33,760 bases of DNA. It comes from a virus. This document shows positions 20,650-27,214 of the stretch, piece after piece. Position 1 is the stretch's first letter; the number at the start of each line of letters is the position of its first letter. The translations under genes and the position numbers were made by a program. A model generated the notes under the pieces. It did not search any database. It had not been told where the DNA came from and saw only the letters and a program-made list of their open reading frames with translations. The stretch lies in the IMG/VR virus record IMGVR_UViG_3300044695_006882, positions 1 to 33,760 of that record; one strand, written 5' to 3'.

Positions 20650-21459
20650 TTAAATTTCTTCGTCTACTGGTTTATAACCTTCTTTCTGTGCCTCTTCATC
20701 ACACAATGTAGTATACCACGATCCACGCTTGCATAGTTGTCCACGCTTTCCAGTATATTGGCAAGTAAGTGAAGAAAGATGTTCGGCATAACGAACCATA
20801 CCTTTTACAACATCATTGCCACCATCATAATAGACACGTAGAGTGCCAAACTTTTCTTTGTATTGAGCTATCGTTACAGAAGGTGGAGAGACTCCAATAT
20901 AAAGATCTAGACGATTAAAAAGAATTTTATCAATCGTACTTACAATATTACGAATACGTGCAGCAAAAGTTTTGTTAATTTTCTCTCTCTCTTCATTGCT
21001 TGGAGAAGCAAACTTTGCACCTTTGGGCAGTCGCTTTTCAAAATCTCTATATGGATTGAACTTTCTATATATTGGATCTCTCACATACTTCCAATATAGT
21101 TGACGAAGCTTTAGACGAAGTCTTTGCTTAGGATTAATTTCAGTATGCTTATGATTAGACACATAGTCATCAATACAACCAAACAATGAATCGACAATGC
21201 TCATCCATCCAATTGGACAATCATTCCAACAACGTTGACTTTGTGGCAATAACTCCCCATTCTCATTAGTTGGAAACAAACGAGGATATTTTTTAAAGAG
21301 ATACTCTTCAAATATATCACCATCCTCTATTTCACTTAGAATATGTTCTTTTAGTTCTTCTACTGATTTATATTTCATATTTGTATGTTTATCACATGGA
21401 CCGTCATTATAGCCATGACTTGCTAAAGCATCGCACTCTAGACAACTTTGGATGTTCAT
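20650..21459 (-). CDS. Conserved phage protein with N-terminal cysteine cluster
   Basis: 269 residues. N-terminal CLECDALASHGYNDGPCDKH may bind zinc. The C-terminal part has VTIAQYKEKFGTLRVYYDGG and a CQYTGKRGQLC...TLC pair, a domain found in many phage and prophage proteins of unknown function. I chose ATG at 21459, which overlaps the upstream stop as ATGA, over a GTG two codons earlier. The next gene downstream follows its stop by 4 bp. Confidence 0.72.
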   Translation of the reverse strand: MNIQSCLECDALASHGYNDGPCDKHTNMKYKSVEELKEHILSEIEDGDIFEEYLFKKYPRLFPTNENGELLPQSQRCWNDCPIGWMSIVDSLFGCIDDYVSNHKHTEINPKQRLRLKLRQLYWKYVRDPIYRKFNPYRDFEKRLPKGAKFASPSNEEREKINKTFAARIRNIVSTIDKILFNRLDLYIGVSPPSVTIAQYKEKFGTLRVYYDGGNDVVKGMVRYAEHLSSLTCQYTGKRGQLCKRGSWYTTLCDEEAQKEGYKPVDEEI

Positions 21460-22046
21460 GTCCACATTTTTTGATAGTGTTTAACGATAGTCTTCATAGC
21501 CCACATATCTTTTTCTTCAATTAGCGCTTCAAGACGACGAACCTCAGCATATGCTTCTTTATACGGCATACCATAAAGCTCCTCACAGCTTCTCATTGTA
21601 CAGCTTCCATCTTTATTCTCAACAAAAATATCATTTATTGCTTTTGAACTTGGTGTCGGATAAGAATTCTCATGTTGTTTTTCAAGTTCGGGACGTTCAG
21701 TTTTAATATAATTATAAACTTCACGAAGTTCATTATCAGTGTTTTTAACGCTATCGACATACTCTTGCGAGATATATCCTTTTTCAAGATCTTCAGTCCA
21801 ATCAGTATGATCTTGAAGACCTTTTTCGTCTTCTACATAGTGTGTGAGACAAGTAAAAAGTAAGTGCGGAATAAGAGCAGTCTTGTCACACCATGTGTTA
21901 GGAATAGTTTTAGTTAGCCACTTTTGGCGTGGATTAAACCATGCTTCAAGCTTATATCTAAAATCCCACCAATAAAAGCTATTAAACAATAATGATGGAC
22001 GTTTAAAGACTTTCCAAAGGCTAGGTGTTTTTGTTTCTATTATCAT
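21456..22046 (-). CDS. Conserved phage protein
   Basis: 196 residues. The block FNPRQKWLTKTIPNTWCDKT followed by HLLFTCLTHYVEDEKGLQDH recurs in phage genomes; function unknown. The C-terminal third is helical (AYAEVRRLEALIEEKD). It shares TAATATG and ATGA junctions with its neighbours, so it belongs to the same operon as the cysteine-cluster protein. Confidence 0.7.
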   Translation of the reverse strand: MIIETKTPSLWKVFKRPSLLFNSFYWWDFRYKLEAWFNPRQKWLTKTIPNTWCDKTALIPHLLFTCLTHYVEDEKGLQDHTDWTEDLEKGYISQEYVDSVKNTDNELREVYNYIKTERPELEKQHENSYPTPSSKAINDIFVENKDGSCTMRSCEELYGMPYKEAYAEVRRLEALIEEKDMWAMKTIVKHYQKMWT

Positions 22047-22047
22047 A

Positions 22048-22350
22048 TTAGTATTCTTCTTTCCAAGTATCGTGTAGATTATATCTCAGCATACGATGAG
22101 ATGCAAGCAAAAAGTTAATTGGGTCTTGAACGCCAATGTCTCCATTGTTACATTCTTCAACAATATATTTTGTCACTGCTTCTTCTAATTTAAAGAGACG
22201 ATGCGCTTCATTAACATAACGAGTAATTTTATCTGGCAATGCTGAATAAGAAAGATCTTCACCAGCGATTGGCACTCGCTCATAGATATCAAACAGCAGT
22301 TGACGCACTTCTGCTTCAGTGAGGTCAGATACAAATTGAATCTCTTTCAT
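22048..22350 (-). CDS. Hypothetical helical protein
   Basis: 100 residues, predicted all-helical (EAEVRQLLFDIYERVPI, HRLFKLEEAVTKYIVEE). No recognised motif. Located 4 bp after the PQ-loop gene and 1 bp before the next gene. Confidence 0.65.
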   Translation of the reverse strand: MKEIQFVSDLTEAEVRQLLFDIYERVPIAGEDLSYSALPDKITRYVNEAHRLFKLEEAVTKYIVEECNNGDIGVQDPINFLLASHRMLRYNLHDTWKEEY

Positions 22351-22354
22351 AACA

Positions 22355-22627
22355 TCATTTATATTTTGACCAGCAAATTAATACTATAGACTGAAGTATA
22401 ATACCGCTTATACAATTAATTAACAACCACACGCCATATGGACCAGTTAGTGTGTATATGAGTCCAGAGACAGCACATAGCAATCCAATACAAATACTGT
22501 GTGGTGAAAGATCTGATGCATGTTTTGTTTTAAGCACTTTAAAAATTTGTGGTAAAGCTGCAGTCATACAGCAAATTGACATAATTGCTCCAGAACATTC
22601 TCTAACAACGTCAATTGTAGTTTTCAT
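22355..22627 (-). CDS. PQ-loop (SemiSWEET-like) small membrane protein
   Basis: 90 residues with three hydrophobic helices (about 10-26, 40-58, 61-84). Helix 1 ends in ALPQIFKVLKTKHASDLS, the proline-glutamine motif followed by the conserved Ser/Asp turn of the PQ-loop family; helix 2 has SICIGLLCAVSGLIYTL. SemiSWEETs are three-helix dimeric sugar uniporters. A phage copy is unexpected; the substrate is unknown. The ATG at 22627 overlaps the upstream gene by 17 bp and has a possible TTGACA promoter in front. Confidence 0.75.
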   Translation of the reverse strand: MKTTIDVVRECSGAIMSICCMTAALPQIFKVLKTKHASDLSPHSICIGLLCAVSGLIYTLTGPYGVWLLINCISGIILQSIVLICWSKYK

Positions 22628-22805
22628 CTCTAAATAGTCTATCAATCTTTTCTAAATTGTCAACTATAGAATCTTGTGACATTGTAATGTTTCGTGCAAT
22701 ATACATGCGATTACAAATGTCTTTAAGAATCATAAGTTGAGTCAAAGAATCATATTTGTCGATTCTTTTTAAATCTTTTTTATCGGGTACAGTTGTCATA
22801 ATCAT
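22611..22805 (-). CDS. Small helical hypothetical protein
   Basis: 64 residues, charged and helical (KKDLKRIDKYDSLTQLMILK, DNLEKIDRLFRDEN). Its first ATG forms an ATGA overlap with the upstream gene; a second ATG two codons on is equally possible. Confidence 0.6.
   Translation of the reverse strand: MIMTTVPDKKDLKRIDKYDSLTQLMILKDICNRMYIARNITMSQDSIVDNLEKIDRLFRDENYN
22636..22663 (-). promoter_or_regulatory. Possible sigma70-like promoter of the PQ-loop gene
   Basis: Minus strand: TTGACA (22663-22658), 16 bp, TAGACT (22641-22636), 8 bp, ATG at 22627. It is inside the upstream coding sequence and could be chance. Confidence 0.4.
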
Positions 22806-23176
22806 ATTTTATCAGAGTTCCATTTCTTAATTGTTTTTAGAAATGCTTCGGCGCGTTGGGCTGCGGTTGCACAAAAAAGATCAGGATACATTCCAGCTTC
22901 GGGACTCTCGATGTAACACATTTCCATACTTGTTTTAGGTAAGGTAATCCTATCGAGTTTATTTCCGTAGTTGTAAAGTTGTTCTTTTGTCAGCATCTTC
23001 TCAGCCTCATGCATGGCGTTGAGGTCATTGCAGTAGTCTGGAATTTCTTCATCAAAAGTATGGTGTTTGAATCCAGTAATCACTCTTATAGTTCCTTCTG
23101 TCATACGTATTGCTACATTTTTGTACCCACACGCTTCCGCGATTGCTATGTTGATTTGTTCATCTGTCATATTCAT
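22802..23176 (-). CDS. Phage ABA-sandwich domain protein
   Basis: 124 residues. TDEQINIAIAEACGY at the N-terminus, then IPDYCNDLNAMHEAEKML (residues 44-61), the conserved core of the phage ABA-sandwich family, then a helical C-terminus with ATAAQRAEAFLKTI. The fold is widespread in phages; no biochemical role is known. A shortened relative is at 12082-12336. Confidence 0.82.
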   Translation of the reverse strand: MNMTDEQINIAIAEACGYKNVAIRMTEGTIRVITGFKHHTFDEEIPDYCNDLNAMHEAEKMLTKEQLYNYGNKLDRITLPKTSMEMCYIESPEAGMYPDLFCATAAQRAEAFLKTIKKWNSDKI

Positions 23177-23179
23177 ATT

Positions 23180-23344
23180 TTATTGTTTTTTCCAGACCCA
23201 ACGTTTACTTTTAGGCTTTTTAGATTCCAAATATGCTTCGTAGTCTCTCTCGGCTTGGCAACCTTGTGGTCCTCTGCAAGCACTTCTCAAAACTCCGTAT
23301 TTTAAACACGAGCATTCATAAGTGACTTTAGGTTTTTTATTCAT
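23180..23344 (-). CDS. 54-residue zinc-ribbon-like protein
   Basis: MNKKPKVTYECSCLKYGVLR, then CRGPQGCQAERDYEAYLE and a basic tail KKPKSKRWVWKKQ. Four cysteines (CxC and CxxxxxC) could hold a zinc ion. ATG and stop are packed against neighbours at 3-bp spacing (TAAAATATG), supporting a real gene. Confidence 0.65.
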   Translation of the reverse strand: MNKKPKVTYECSCLKYGVLRSACRGPQGCQAERDYEAYLESKKPKSKRWVWKKQ

Positions 23345-23347
23345 ATT

Positions 23348-23527
23348 TTACTTTTGTTCCTTCCATTGCCATTCTACTGATCCGCTGTTATCGACTTTCC
23401 ATTCTGCATAGCCACGTTCTATAGCTTGTTTTTTGAGCGTGTCTCTTTGCCACAATGCAGCAAATGCTAGAATAATTGCACAAAAAAACATTACAGCTAA
23501 AAATATAAAAGGTCTTGTATCACTCAT
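23348..23527 (-). CDS. 59-residue membrane-anchored protein
   Basis: A transmembrane helix (residues 6-25, PFIFLAVMFFCAIILAFAAL), then AIERGYAEWKVDNSGSVEWQ. The C-terminal GYAxWxxDxxGxxxxxW unit is common in small phage and prophage membrane proteins; function unknown. Spacing to the neighbours is 1-3 bp. Confidence 0.65.
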   Translation of the reverse strand: MSDTRPFIFLAVMFFCAIILAFAALWQRDTLKKQAIERGYAEWKVDNSGSVEWQWKEQK

Positions 23528-23528
23528 A

Positions 23529-23684
23529 TTACCAGTGTCGTATTGTATTTGCCATAATGAAAAAGCAAGTGATCAAATTCACAATCCAAAAAATTGTTCT
23601 TACTATTGCAGCGGCATCAGACTCACGATCATTGTCGCTAATCTTTGATCCCATTGCTTTAGCCCATACTTTCCAAAGTTTCAT
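23529..23684 (-). CDS. 51-residue membrane protein
   Basis: MKLWKVWAKAMGSKISDNDR, then ESDAAAIVRT and a transmembrane helix (30-46) ending ANTIRHW. The layout (short amphipathic start, NDRESD, IRT, membrane helix, IRHW end) is a recurring small phage protein type. It overlaps the upstream gene by 26 bp and is followed by TAATATG. Confidence 0.65.
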   Translation of the reverse strand: MKLWKVWAKAMGSKISDNDRESDAAAIVRTIFWIVNLITCFFIMANTIRHW

Positions 23685-23856
23685 TTTTAATTTGTTTTAA
23701 TTCTTGCAGTAGTTGCTGTGCTTTTTTTTCTAATGCTTCGCGGCAATAATTATAAGTGCCGTCTGGTCGTTTGCCATTCGACACAAGCTCGACAAATTCA
23801 CGGAGCTTTAGAGTTTCAAGCATATGGTAAATTTCAAGTGGACTCAGTTCGTTCAT
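23659..23856 (-). CDS. Small helical hypothetical protein
   Basis: 65 residues, helical throughout (LSPLEIYHMLETLKLREFVE; EALEKKAQQLLQELKQIKNE). First gene of a cluster of four small genes; it starts 37 bp after the phosphoesterase stop. No family recognised. Confidence 0.6.
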   Translation of the reverse strand: MNELSPLEIYHMLETLKLREFVELVSNGKRPDGTYNYCREALEKKAQQLLQELKQIKNETLESMG

Positions 23857-23893
23857 AAAGACATTATATTATAGTTCCTTCAAATGTAAACAC

Positions 23894-24553
23894 TTAAATG
23901 TATTTTAATTCAAATTTTCCATCTGAATAAATCTCGACATAAGAGCATTTATGCTCACAAAATGAGCCAGAATTCACATAAACACAAAAATCAAATCTTT
24001 TTATCTCAGGATGGTGCGTGTGTCCAGCAAGAAGTACATCATGTTTTTTGCCGTGTTTCTCGACAAATTTCTTACAAACAATATCTTTTGCTTCAATCCA
24101 AGATTTACTCAATCGCTTTAAAAATCTTGAAGTTTTATGAGTCCTATCAAACTTTTGTATCCAATAGTATACACCAGTAAAAAACCAAGTCAAAAATGGT
24201 CGATGTTTTATCCAATGATCATACTTGTCACCATGCTCAAAGAAAAACCTTTTATTATTGATTGTGGTTGTATAGTTTTCTAGCAGTTCCATTCCAGTAA
24301 TTGCGCTTAAAAATTCTGCGTTGCTGTCATGATTGCCCTTAACTAAAATAACATTATGTGTTTTTGAAAGTTTGCGAATCTTTCCAAGAATTTTCCAATC
24401 ACGCTTGTCATAGCGTTTGAAAGAATAGTTATCGAACAAGTCACCGTTGATTAATAATGTATTAAAATCAAGCGAAAGAACTTCTAATACCTTTTCTTTT
24501 TGACTTACTGAAGTTCCAAGATGAATATCGCTAACTACTAAAATTTCAATCAT
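23894..24553 (-). CDS. Calcineurin-like phosphoesterase (LpxH-type pattern)
   Basis: 219 residues. Motifs in order: VVSDIHLG, INGDLFDNY, VKGNHDSN, FEHGDKYD and AGHTHHPEI, the complete metallophosphoesterase set, with an order and length like UDP-diacylglucosamine pyrophosphohydrolase (LpxH) relatives. Substrate unknown in a phage. The start at 24553 forms an ATGA overlap with the upstream gene. Confidence 0.85.
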   Translation of the reverse strand: MIEILVVSDIHLGTSVSQKEKVLEVLSLDFNTLLINGDLFDNYSFKRYDKRDWKILGKIRKLSKTHNVILVKGNHDSNAEFLSAITGMELLENYTTTINNKRFFFEHGDKYDHWIKHRPFLTWFFTGVYYWIQKFDRTHKTSRFLKRLSKSWIEAKDIVCKKFVEKHGKKHDVLLAGHTHHPEIKRFDFCVYVNSGSFCEHKCSYVEIYSDGKFELKYI

Positions 24554-24828
24554 AACTCCCAAGTTTGCGAGCTTACATTATCTCCGCACTGATCACAAGA
24601 CTCGTCGTCATAGTGCCAACTGTCTGGTTGAAAGCATTTAATTAAATCGTCGAGTTGTACCGTGCATTGTTTGCGTTCTTCTTTGAATCGCTCGCAAAGA
24701 TAATCAATAAGCTCATCAATTTCTTTTTCCGTAAAGTCGTATCGTGGATCTTCTCCACCAACAAATTTACCGTTGATTTCTGTATAGAATGCCGTGCATC
24801 CTTCGCTAATTGTAATTTTATATTTCAC
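24550..24828 (-). CDS. Hypothetical protein with CxxC end
   Basis: 92 residues: strands in front (ITISEGCTAFYTEINGKFVG), a charged helix (TEKEIDELIDYLCERFKEER), then ESCDQCGDN, a single CxxC. Coupled by ATGA overlaps to the HAD gene and the phosphoesterase gene. Confidence 0.65.
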   Translation of the reverse strand: MKYKITISEGCTAFYTEINGKFVGGEDPRYDFTEKEIDELIDYLCERFKEERKQCTVQLDDLIKCFQPDSWHYDDESCDQCGDNVSSQTWEL

Positions 24829-25343
24829 AGTCTTGCTTTGATAAACTCTACAACATCTTCAAAGAAATATTCGTCATCATCATTCAAGCCATAATACTCT
24901 CTTGTTTGATAGTAGTTTTTAGTGACGATGCCCATCATGTCCATCTTGTTGTAATTATAGCGAGGTGGAAGATTGTCAATGAGAACATTGTCTTTATCAG
25001 CGATAGGCATTGGAAGAGTGCCTTCGCCACCATAGCCATGTGAAATGCTATACTGCTGAATGTCTTCGCGTGTGTAGATGTGATCGTTATCCAAACCAAA
25101 CTCACCAAGACGATTCAAGCTTTCAGCATAGTCACGAGTTGCGCTTGTAAGAATATAAACATTTTCTTTGCCTACGACACTGTTGTAGTATTCAAAGAGG
25201 CGCTTTGCGCACGGACGAATCATCGTACGATAGGTATGCATGTCTTCACTGAGTATAAACTCAACATACTCGCTAGGCGGCATGCTGTTTGCATATGTAT
25301 GCAAGATACACTCATCTAAATCTTGAAATATTCTTTTAATCAT
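24825..25343 (-). CDS. HAD-like phosphatase
   Basis: 172 residues. Motif I FQDLDECI (D8 and D10, the nucleophile and acid/base pattern DxD), motif II VYILTSATR, and a later IADKDNVLIDNLPPRYN as motif III/IV. Phage HAD proteins of this size include 5'-nucleotidases and polynucleotide 3'-phosphatases; the substrate cannot be told from sequence. Confidence 0.78.
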   Translation of the reverse strand: MIKRIFQDLDECILHTYANSMPPSEYVEFILSEDMHTYRTMIRPCAKRLFEYYNSVVGKENVYILTSATRDYAESLNRLGEFGLDNDHIYTREDIQQYSISHGYGGEGTLPMPIADKDNVLIDNLPPRYNYNKMDMMGIVTKNYYQTREYYGLNDDDEYFFEDVVEFIKARL

Positions 25344-25365
25344 AAATTAATCATCTAAAAATAAG

Positions 25366-25596
25366 TTATAGCTCATAATCTCTAATCAAAAATGCTGGAG
25401 TTCTTTCCCCGACATAAGCACCTAATTGATTGAATTCATAATACTCAACAGCCTCTTCATAAGACATACCACCTTTTTGAAGTTTTTCAAGAACTAATTC
25501 TCTATCATATAGAATATAGGACTCTCCCCCAAATCTTTCAACAACTCCAATGATACAATCGTCGTATCCATCCATCTTGAGTAAATCTTCGTCCAT
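25366..25596 (-). CDS. Conserved small phage protein
   Basis: 76 residues. DGYDDCIIGVVERFGGESYI, then a Lys/Glu helix, MSYEEAVEYYEFNQLGAYVG and ERTPAFL: a pattern widespread in phages and some bacteria (DGxDxAIIG...SYEEAxEYxxFNxxGAxxG) with no assigned function. It shares one base with the upstream thioredoxin stop. Confidence 0.8.
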   Translation of the reverse strand: MDEDLLKMDGYDDCIIGVVERFGGESYILYDRELVLEKLQKGGMSYEEAVEYYEFNQLGAYVGERTPAFLIRDYEL

Positions 25597-25937
25597 TATT
25601 GGTCTTCTATTTTTTTGATAATAGCTTCAGTTCCTTGAATCATATCCACAACCTTATCATCTTCCATAACAAAAAGACGAGGAATTGATTTCACATTATT
25701 ATCTTTAAAAAATTTAATGTCAACATCAGCATCTTTTATTTCAACTTTATCAAATAAATTTTTAGCTTTTAATTGAGATTTGATCATTTGGCACGGTCCG
25801 CACCATCCTGCACTTGCTAATATTAATTTACTCATTTGCTTTTTCTTTCTAAAAATAAAATCATAGTTTTCTCTTCCTTCTTTTGTCAGAGATTTTGATT
25901 TAATTTCATCTCCAGTAATTGGATTGGTTGTTGCCAT
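25596..25937 (-). CDS. Thioredoxin fused to a small phage peptide
   Basis: 113 residues in two parts. Residues 1-33 (MATTNPITGDEIKSKSLTKE...) match a short phage protein usually found as its own gene (xNPITGDxIxSK...YDxIF). Residues 35-113 are a thioredoxin: W45-C46-G-P-C49, cis-proline in SIPRLFV, similar to the redoxin at 11008-11241. The junction is AAG CAA ATG; CAA is one base change from TAA and ATG is a natural thioredoxin start, so the fusion may result from a lost stop codon. Internal initiation at the ATG remains possible. Confidence 0.82.
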   Translation of the reverse strand: MATTNPITGDEIKSKSLTKEGRENYDFIFRKKKQMSKLILASAGWCGPCQMIKSQLKAKNLFDKVEIKDADVDIKFFKDNNVKSIPRLFVMEDDKVVDMIQGTEAIIKKIEDQ

Positions 25938-25939
25938 AA

Positions 25940-26143
25940 TTATTCAAAAATTTCTCTTCTTACCTTGGTTGTATATTCATCTTCAGAAGAGCAATTAAAA
26001 ATATAATCATAAAGCCAATCATTATCCCAACCAATCTCATCAGTCAAGTTAGAATAAACAATTTCTTGCGCTTCTTGAAGTTTAATTACCGCTTCTCTCG
26101 CTGCTTCTACTTTCGTCTGTTGTTCTTTGTTTAACTTCTTCAT
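25940..26143 (-). CDS. Small helical protein
   Basis: 67 residues from the ATG at 26143 (MKKLNKEQQTKVEAAREAVI), strongly helical, followed by acidic YDYIFNCSSEDEYTTK. The alternative in-frame start at 26176 would extend the overlap with the gene at 26082-26258. Two bp separate it from the thioredoxin fusion gene. Confidence 0.6.
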   Translation of the reverse strand: MKKLNKEQQTKVEAAREAVIKLQEAQEIVYSNLTDEIGWDNDWLYDYIFNCSSEDEYTTKVRREIFE

Positions 26144-26258
26144 ATCTTTCTTTTGATTGATTGTATGCAAGTGCAAGGTTTAATTTTTGTATTGTTTTTG
26201 GATTACACGGAAATGTTTTACCACGAAAGGTATATAGTTTTTCTTCTTCAGCTTTCAT
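26082..26258 (-). CDS. Small protein overlapping its neighbours
   Basis: 58 residues: MKAEEEKLYTFRGKTFPCNP, KTIQKLNLALAYNQSKERYE, then a Ser/Arg-rich tail. Its ATG lies inside the end of the upstream gene (11-bp overlap) and its tail overlaps the next gene by 62 bp in another frame. The first 40 residues look like real protein; the tail may be only what the frame allows. Confidence 0.45.
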   Translation of the reverse strand: MKAEEEKLYTFRGKTFPCNPKTIQKLNLALAYNQSKERYEEVKQRTTDESRSSERSGN

Positions 26259-26970
26259 ACCATCTATCTATTTTTTCTCTGTATTCTTTAATTAAAATTC
26301 TAATGTTGCTTAGAGCATGACCAAGATCATTTTCATCCATAATAGTCTCAGCAAGTTTACACTCACGATCAATATTGTCAATAAGCTTTTGTTCAACTGT
26401 TGGATATTTTTTACGATTCTCTCTGAACTGCACTTCCATTTCTTTGCGTTGAGCTGCGACCTTTGCTTTACTTTCTGCAAGTTCTTCATCGGTTAATTTT
26501 TGCGGCTCTTCATGTTTAACTAACTCGATATCACCAATTAACTTACCATCTTTAAAAAGTGCAGAATATTCTATCCATCCACGGACGAACCTCATCCACT
26601 CATCGCTATTTCCAGCATGATCATCGAGTTCATGATATTCTGGATGACTATAGCTTTCATAGAAGTGAATGTTTCCGCTAAAACATTCTTTCTCATACCA
26701 CTCTGCTTCGACTACAAAGTGACCCATCGCAGCTATCTTTTCACTAAACGGTGCATCGTCTGCAACCTTTTTACCCTCTTCCCAACGACCTTCAACCTGC
26801 TTAAACCATAATTGGCCATTCCCATCAATCCTATAGGTTGACATTGCTTGGTTTGGAGTGTCTTTTGTTTGAAAGGCAATATCACTTACTTTATCTCCCC
26901 AATGAGAGATAACTGCATCTGGCAACTCTGGTAGAGTTGTTCCTACTCTTATATAATCGTACATTCCCAT
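26248..26970 (-). CDS. Conserved phage protein (MYDYI type)
   Basis: 240 residues starting MGMYDYIRVGTTLPELPDAV, then IAFQTKDT and a YRIDGNGQLWF strand, a known phage-wide pattern of unknown function. The middle is rich in His/Tyr (NIHFYESYSHPEYHELDDHA) and the C-terminal third is a long coiled coil. The ATG at 26970 follows the stop of the small membrane gene by 5 bp; the longer upstream frame is not needed. Confidence 0.75.
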   Translation of the reverse strand: MGMYDYIRVGTTLPELPDAVISHWGDKVSDIAFQTKDTPNQAMSTYRIDGNGQLWFKQVEGRWEEGKKVADDAPFSEKIAAMGHFVVEAEWYEKECFSGNIHFYESYSHPEYHELDDHAGNSDEWMRFVRGWIEYSALFKDGKLIGDIELVKHEEPQKLTDEELAESKAKVAAQRKEMEVQFRENRKKYPTVEQKLIDNIDRECKLAETIMDENDLGHALSNIRILIKEYREKIDRWYES

Positions 26971-26975
26971 AATTT

Positions 26976-27140
26976 TTATTTTGTTAGTGATTGCGCTACA
27001 ATTAAGCCTAAGTTGGATATAGCATATCCTCCCCACACTACTGCCCATGCATAATTTTGTTTATATGCATGAGCAATGCATACACAAGTATATAGTATAA
27101 AAGCTAAAAAAACAACTATATTTTCAAATGTTAACTGCAT
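26976..27140 (-). CDS. 54-residue membrane protein
   Basis: MQLTFENIVVFLAFILYTCV, then a short loop AYKQNY and a second hydrophobic segment AWAVVWGGYAISNLGLIVAQ. Two membrane helices. First gene after the A-box and hairpin at 27161-27214. No family recognised. Confidence 0.65.
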   Translation of the reverse strand: MQLTFENIVVFLAFILYTCVCIAHAYKQNYAWAVVWGGYAISNLGLIVAQSLTK

Positions 27141-27160
27141 ATATGTTTAAATTGTGTGTT

Positions 27161-27185
27161 ACAGGTCAAGTTCTGCTTGACCTGT
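27161..27185 (-). terminator. 10-bp hairpin between the rfbB-like gene and the next operon
   Basis: ACAGGTCAAG-TTCTG-CTTGACCTGT, a perfect inverted repeat with no T-run. It lies downstream of an A-box promoter, so it may be a 5'-leader structure instead of, or as well as, a terminator. Confidence 0.5.
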
Positions 27186-27192
27186 TGTGCAT

Positions 27193-27214
27193 ATCTTAAT
27201 CTAGTTTTTTATTA
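27193..27214 (-). promoter_or_regulatory. A-box promoter overlapping the rfbB-like 3' end
   Basis: Minus strand: perfect 12-base core AATAAAAAACTA plus preceding T-A-C-T context (27214-27202), 3 bp, TAAGAT (27198-27193). The box encodes the last residues (NKKL) of the upstream protein. Leader to the ATG at 27140 is about 46 nt and holds the hairpin. Confidence 0.65.

Noticed and set aside
26997-27048. Upstream extension of the MYDYI-type gene to 27048
   Set aside because: The extension overlaps a good 54-residue membrane gene in another frame; the ATG at 26970 fits the conserved MYDYI start.
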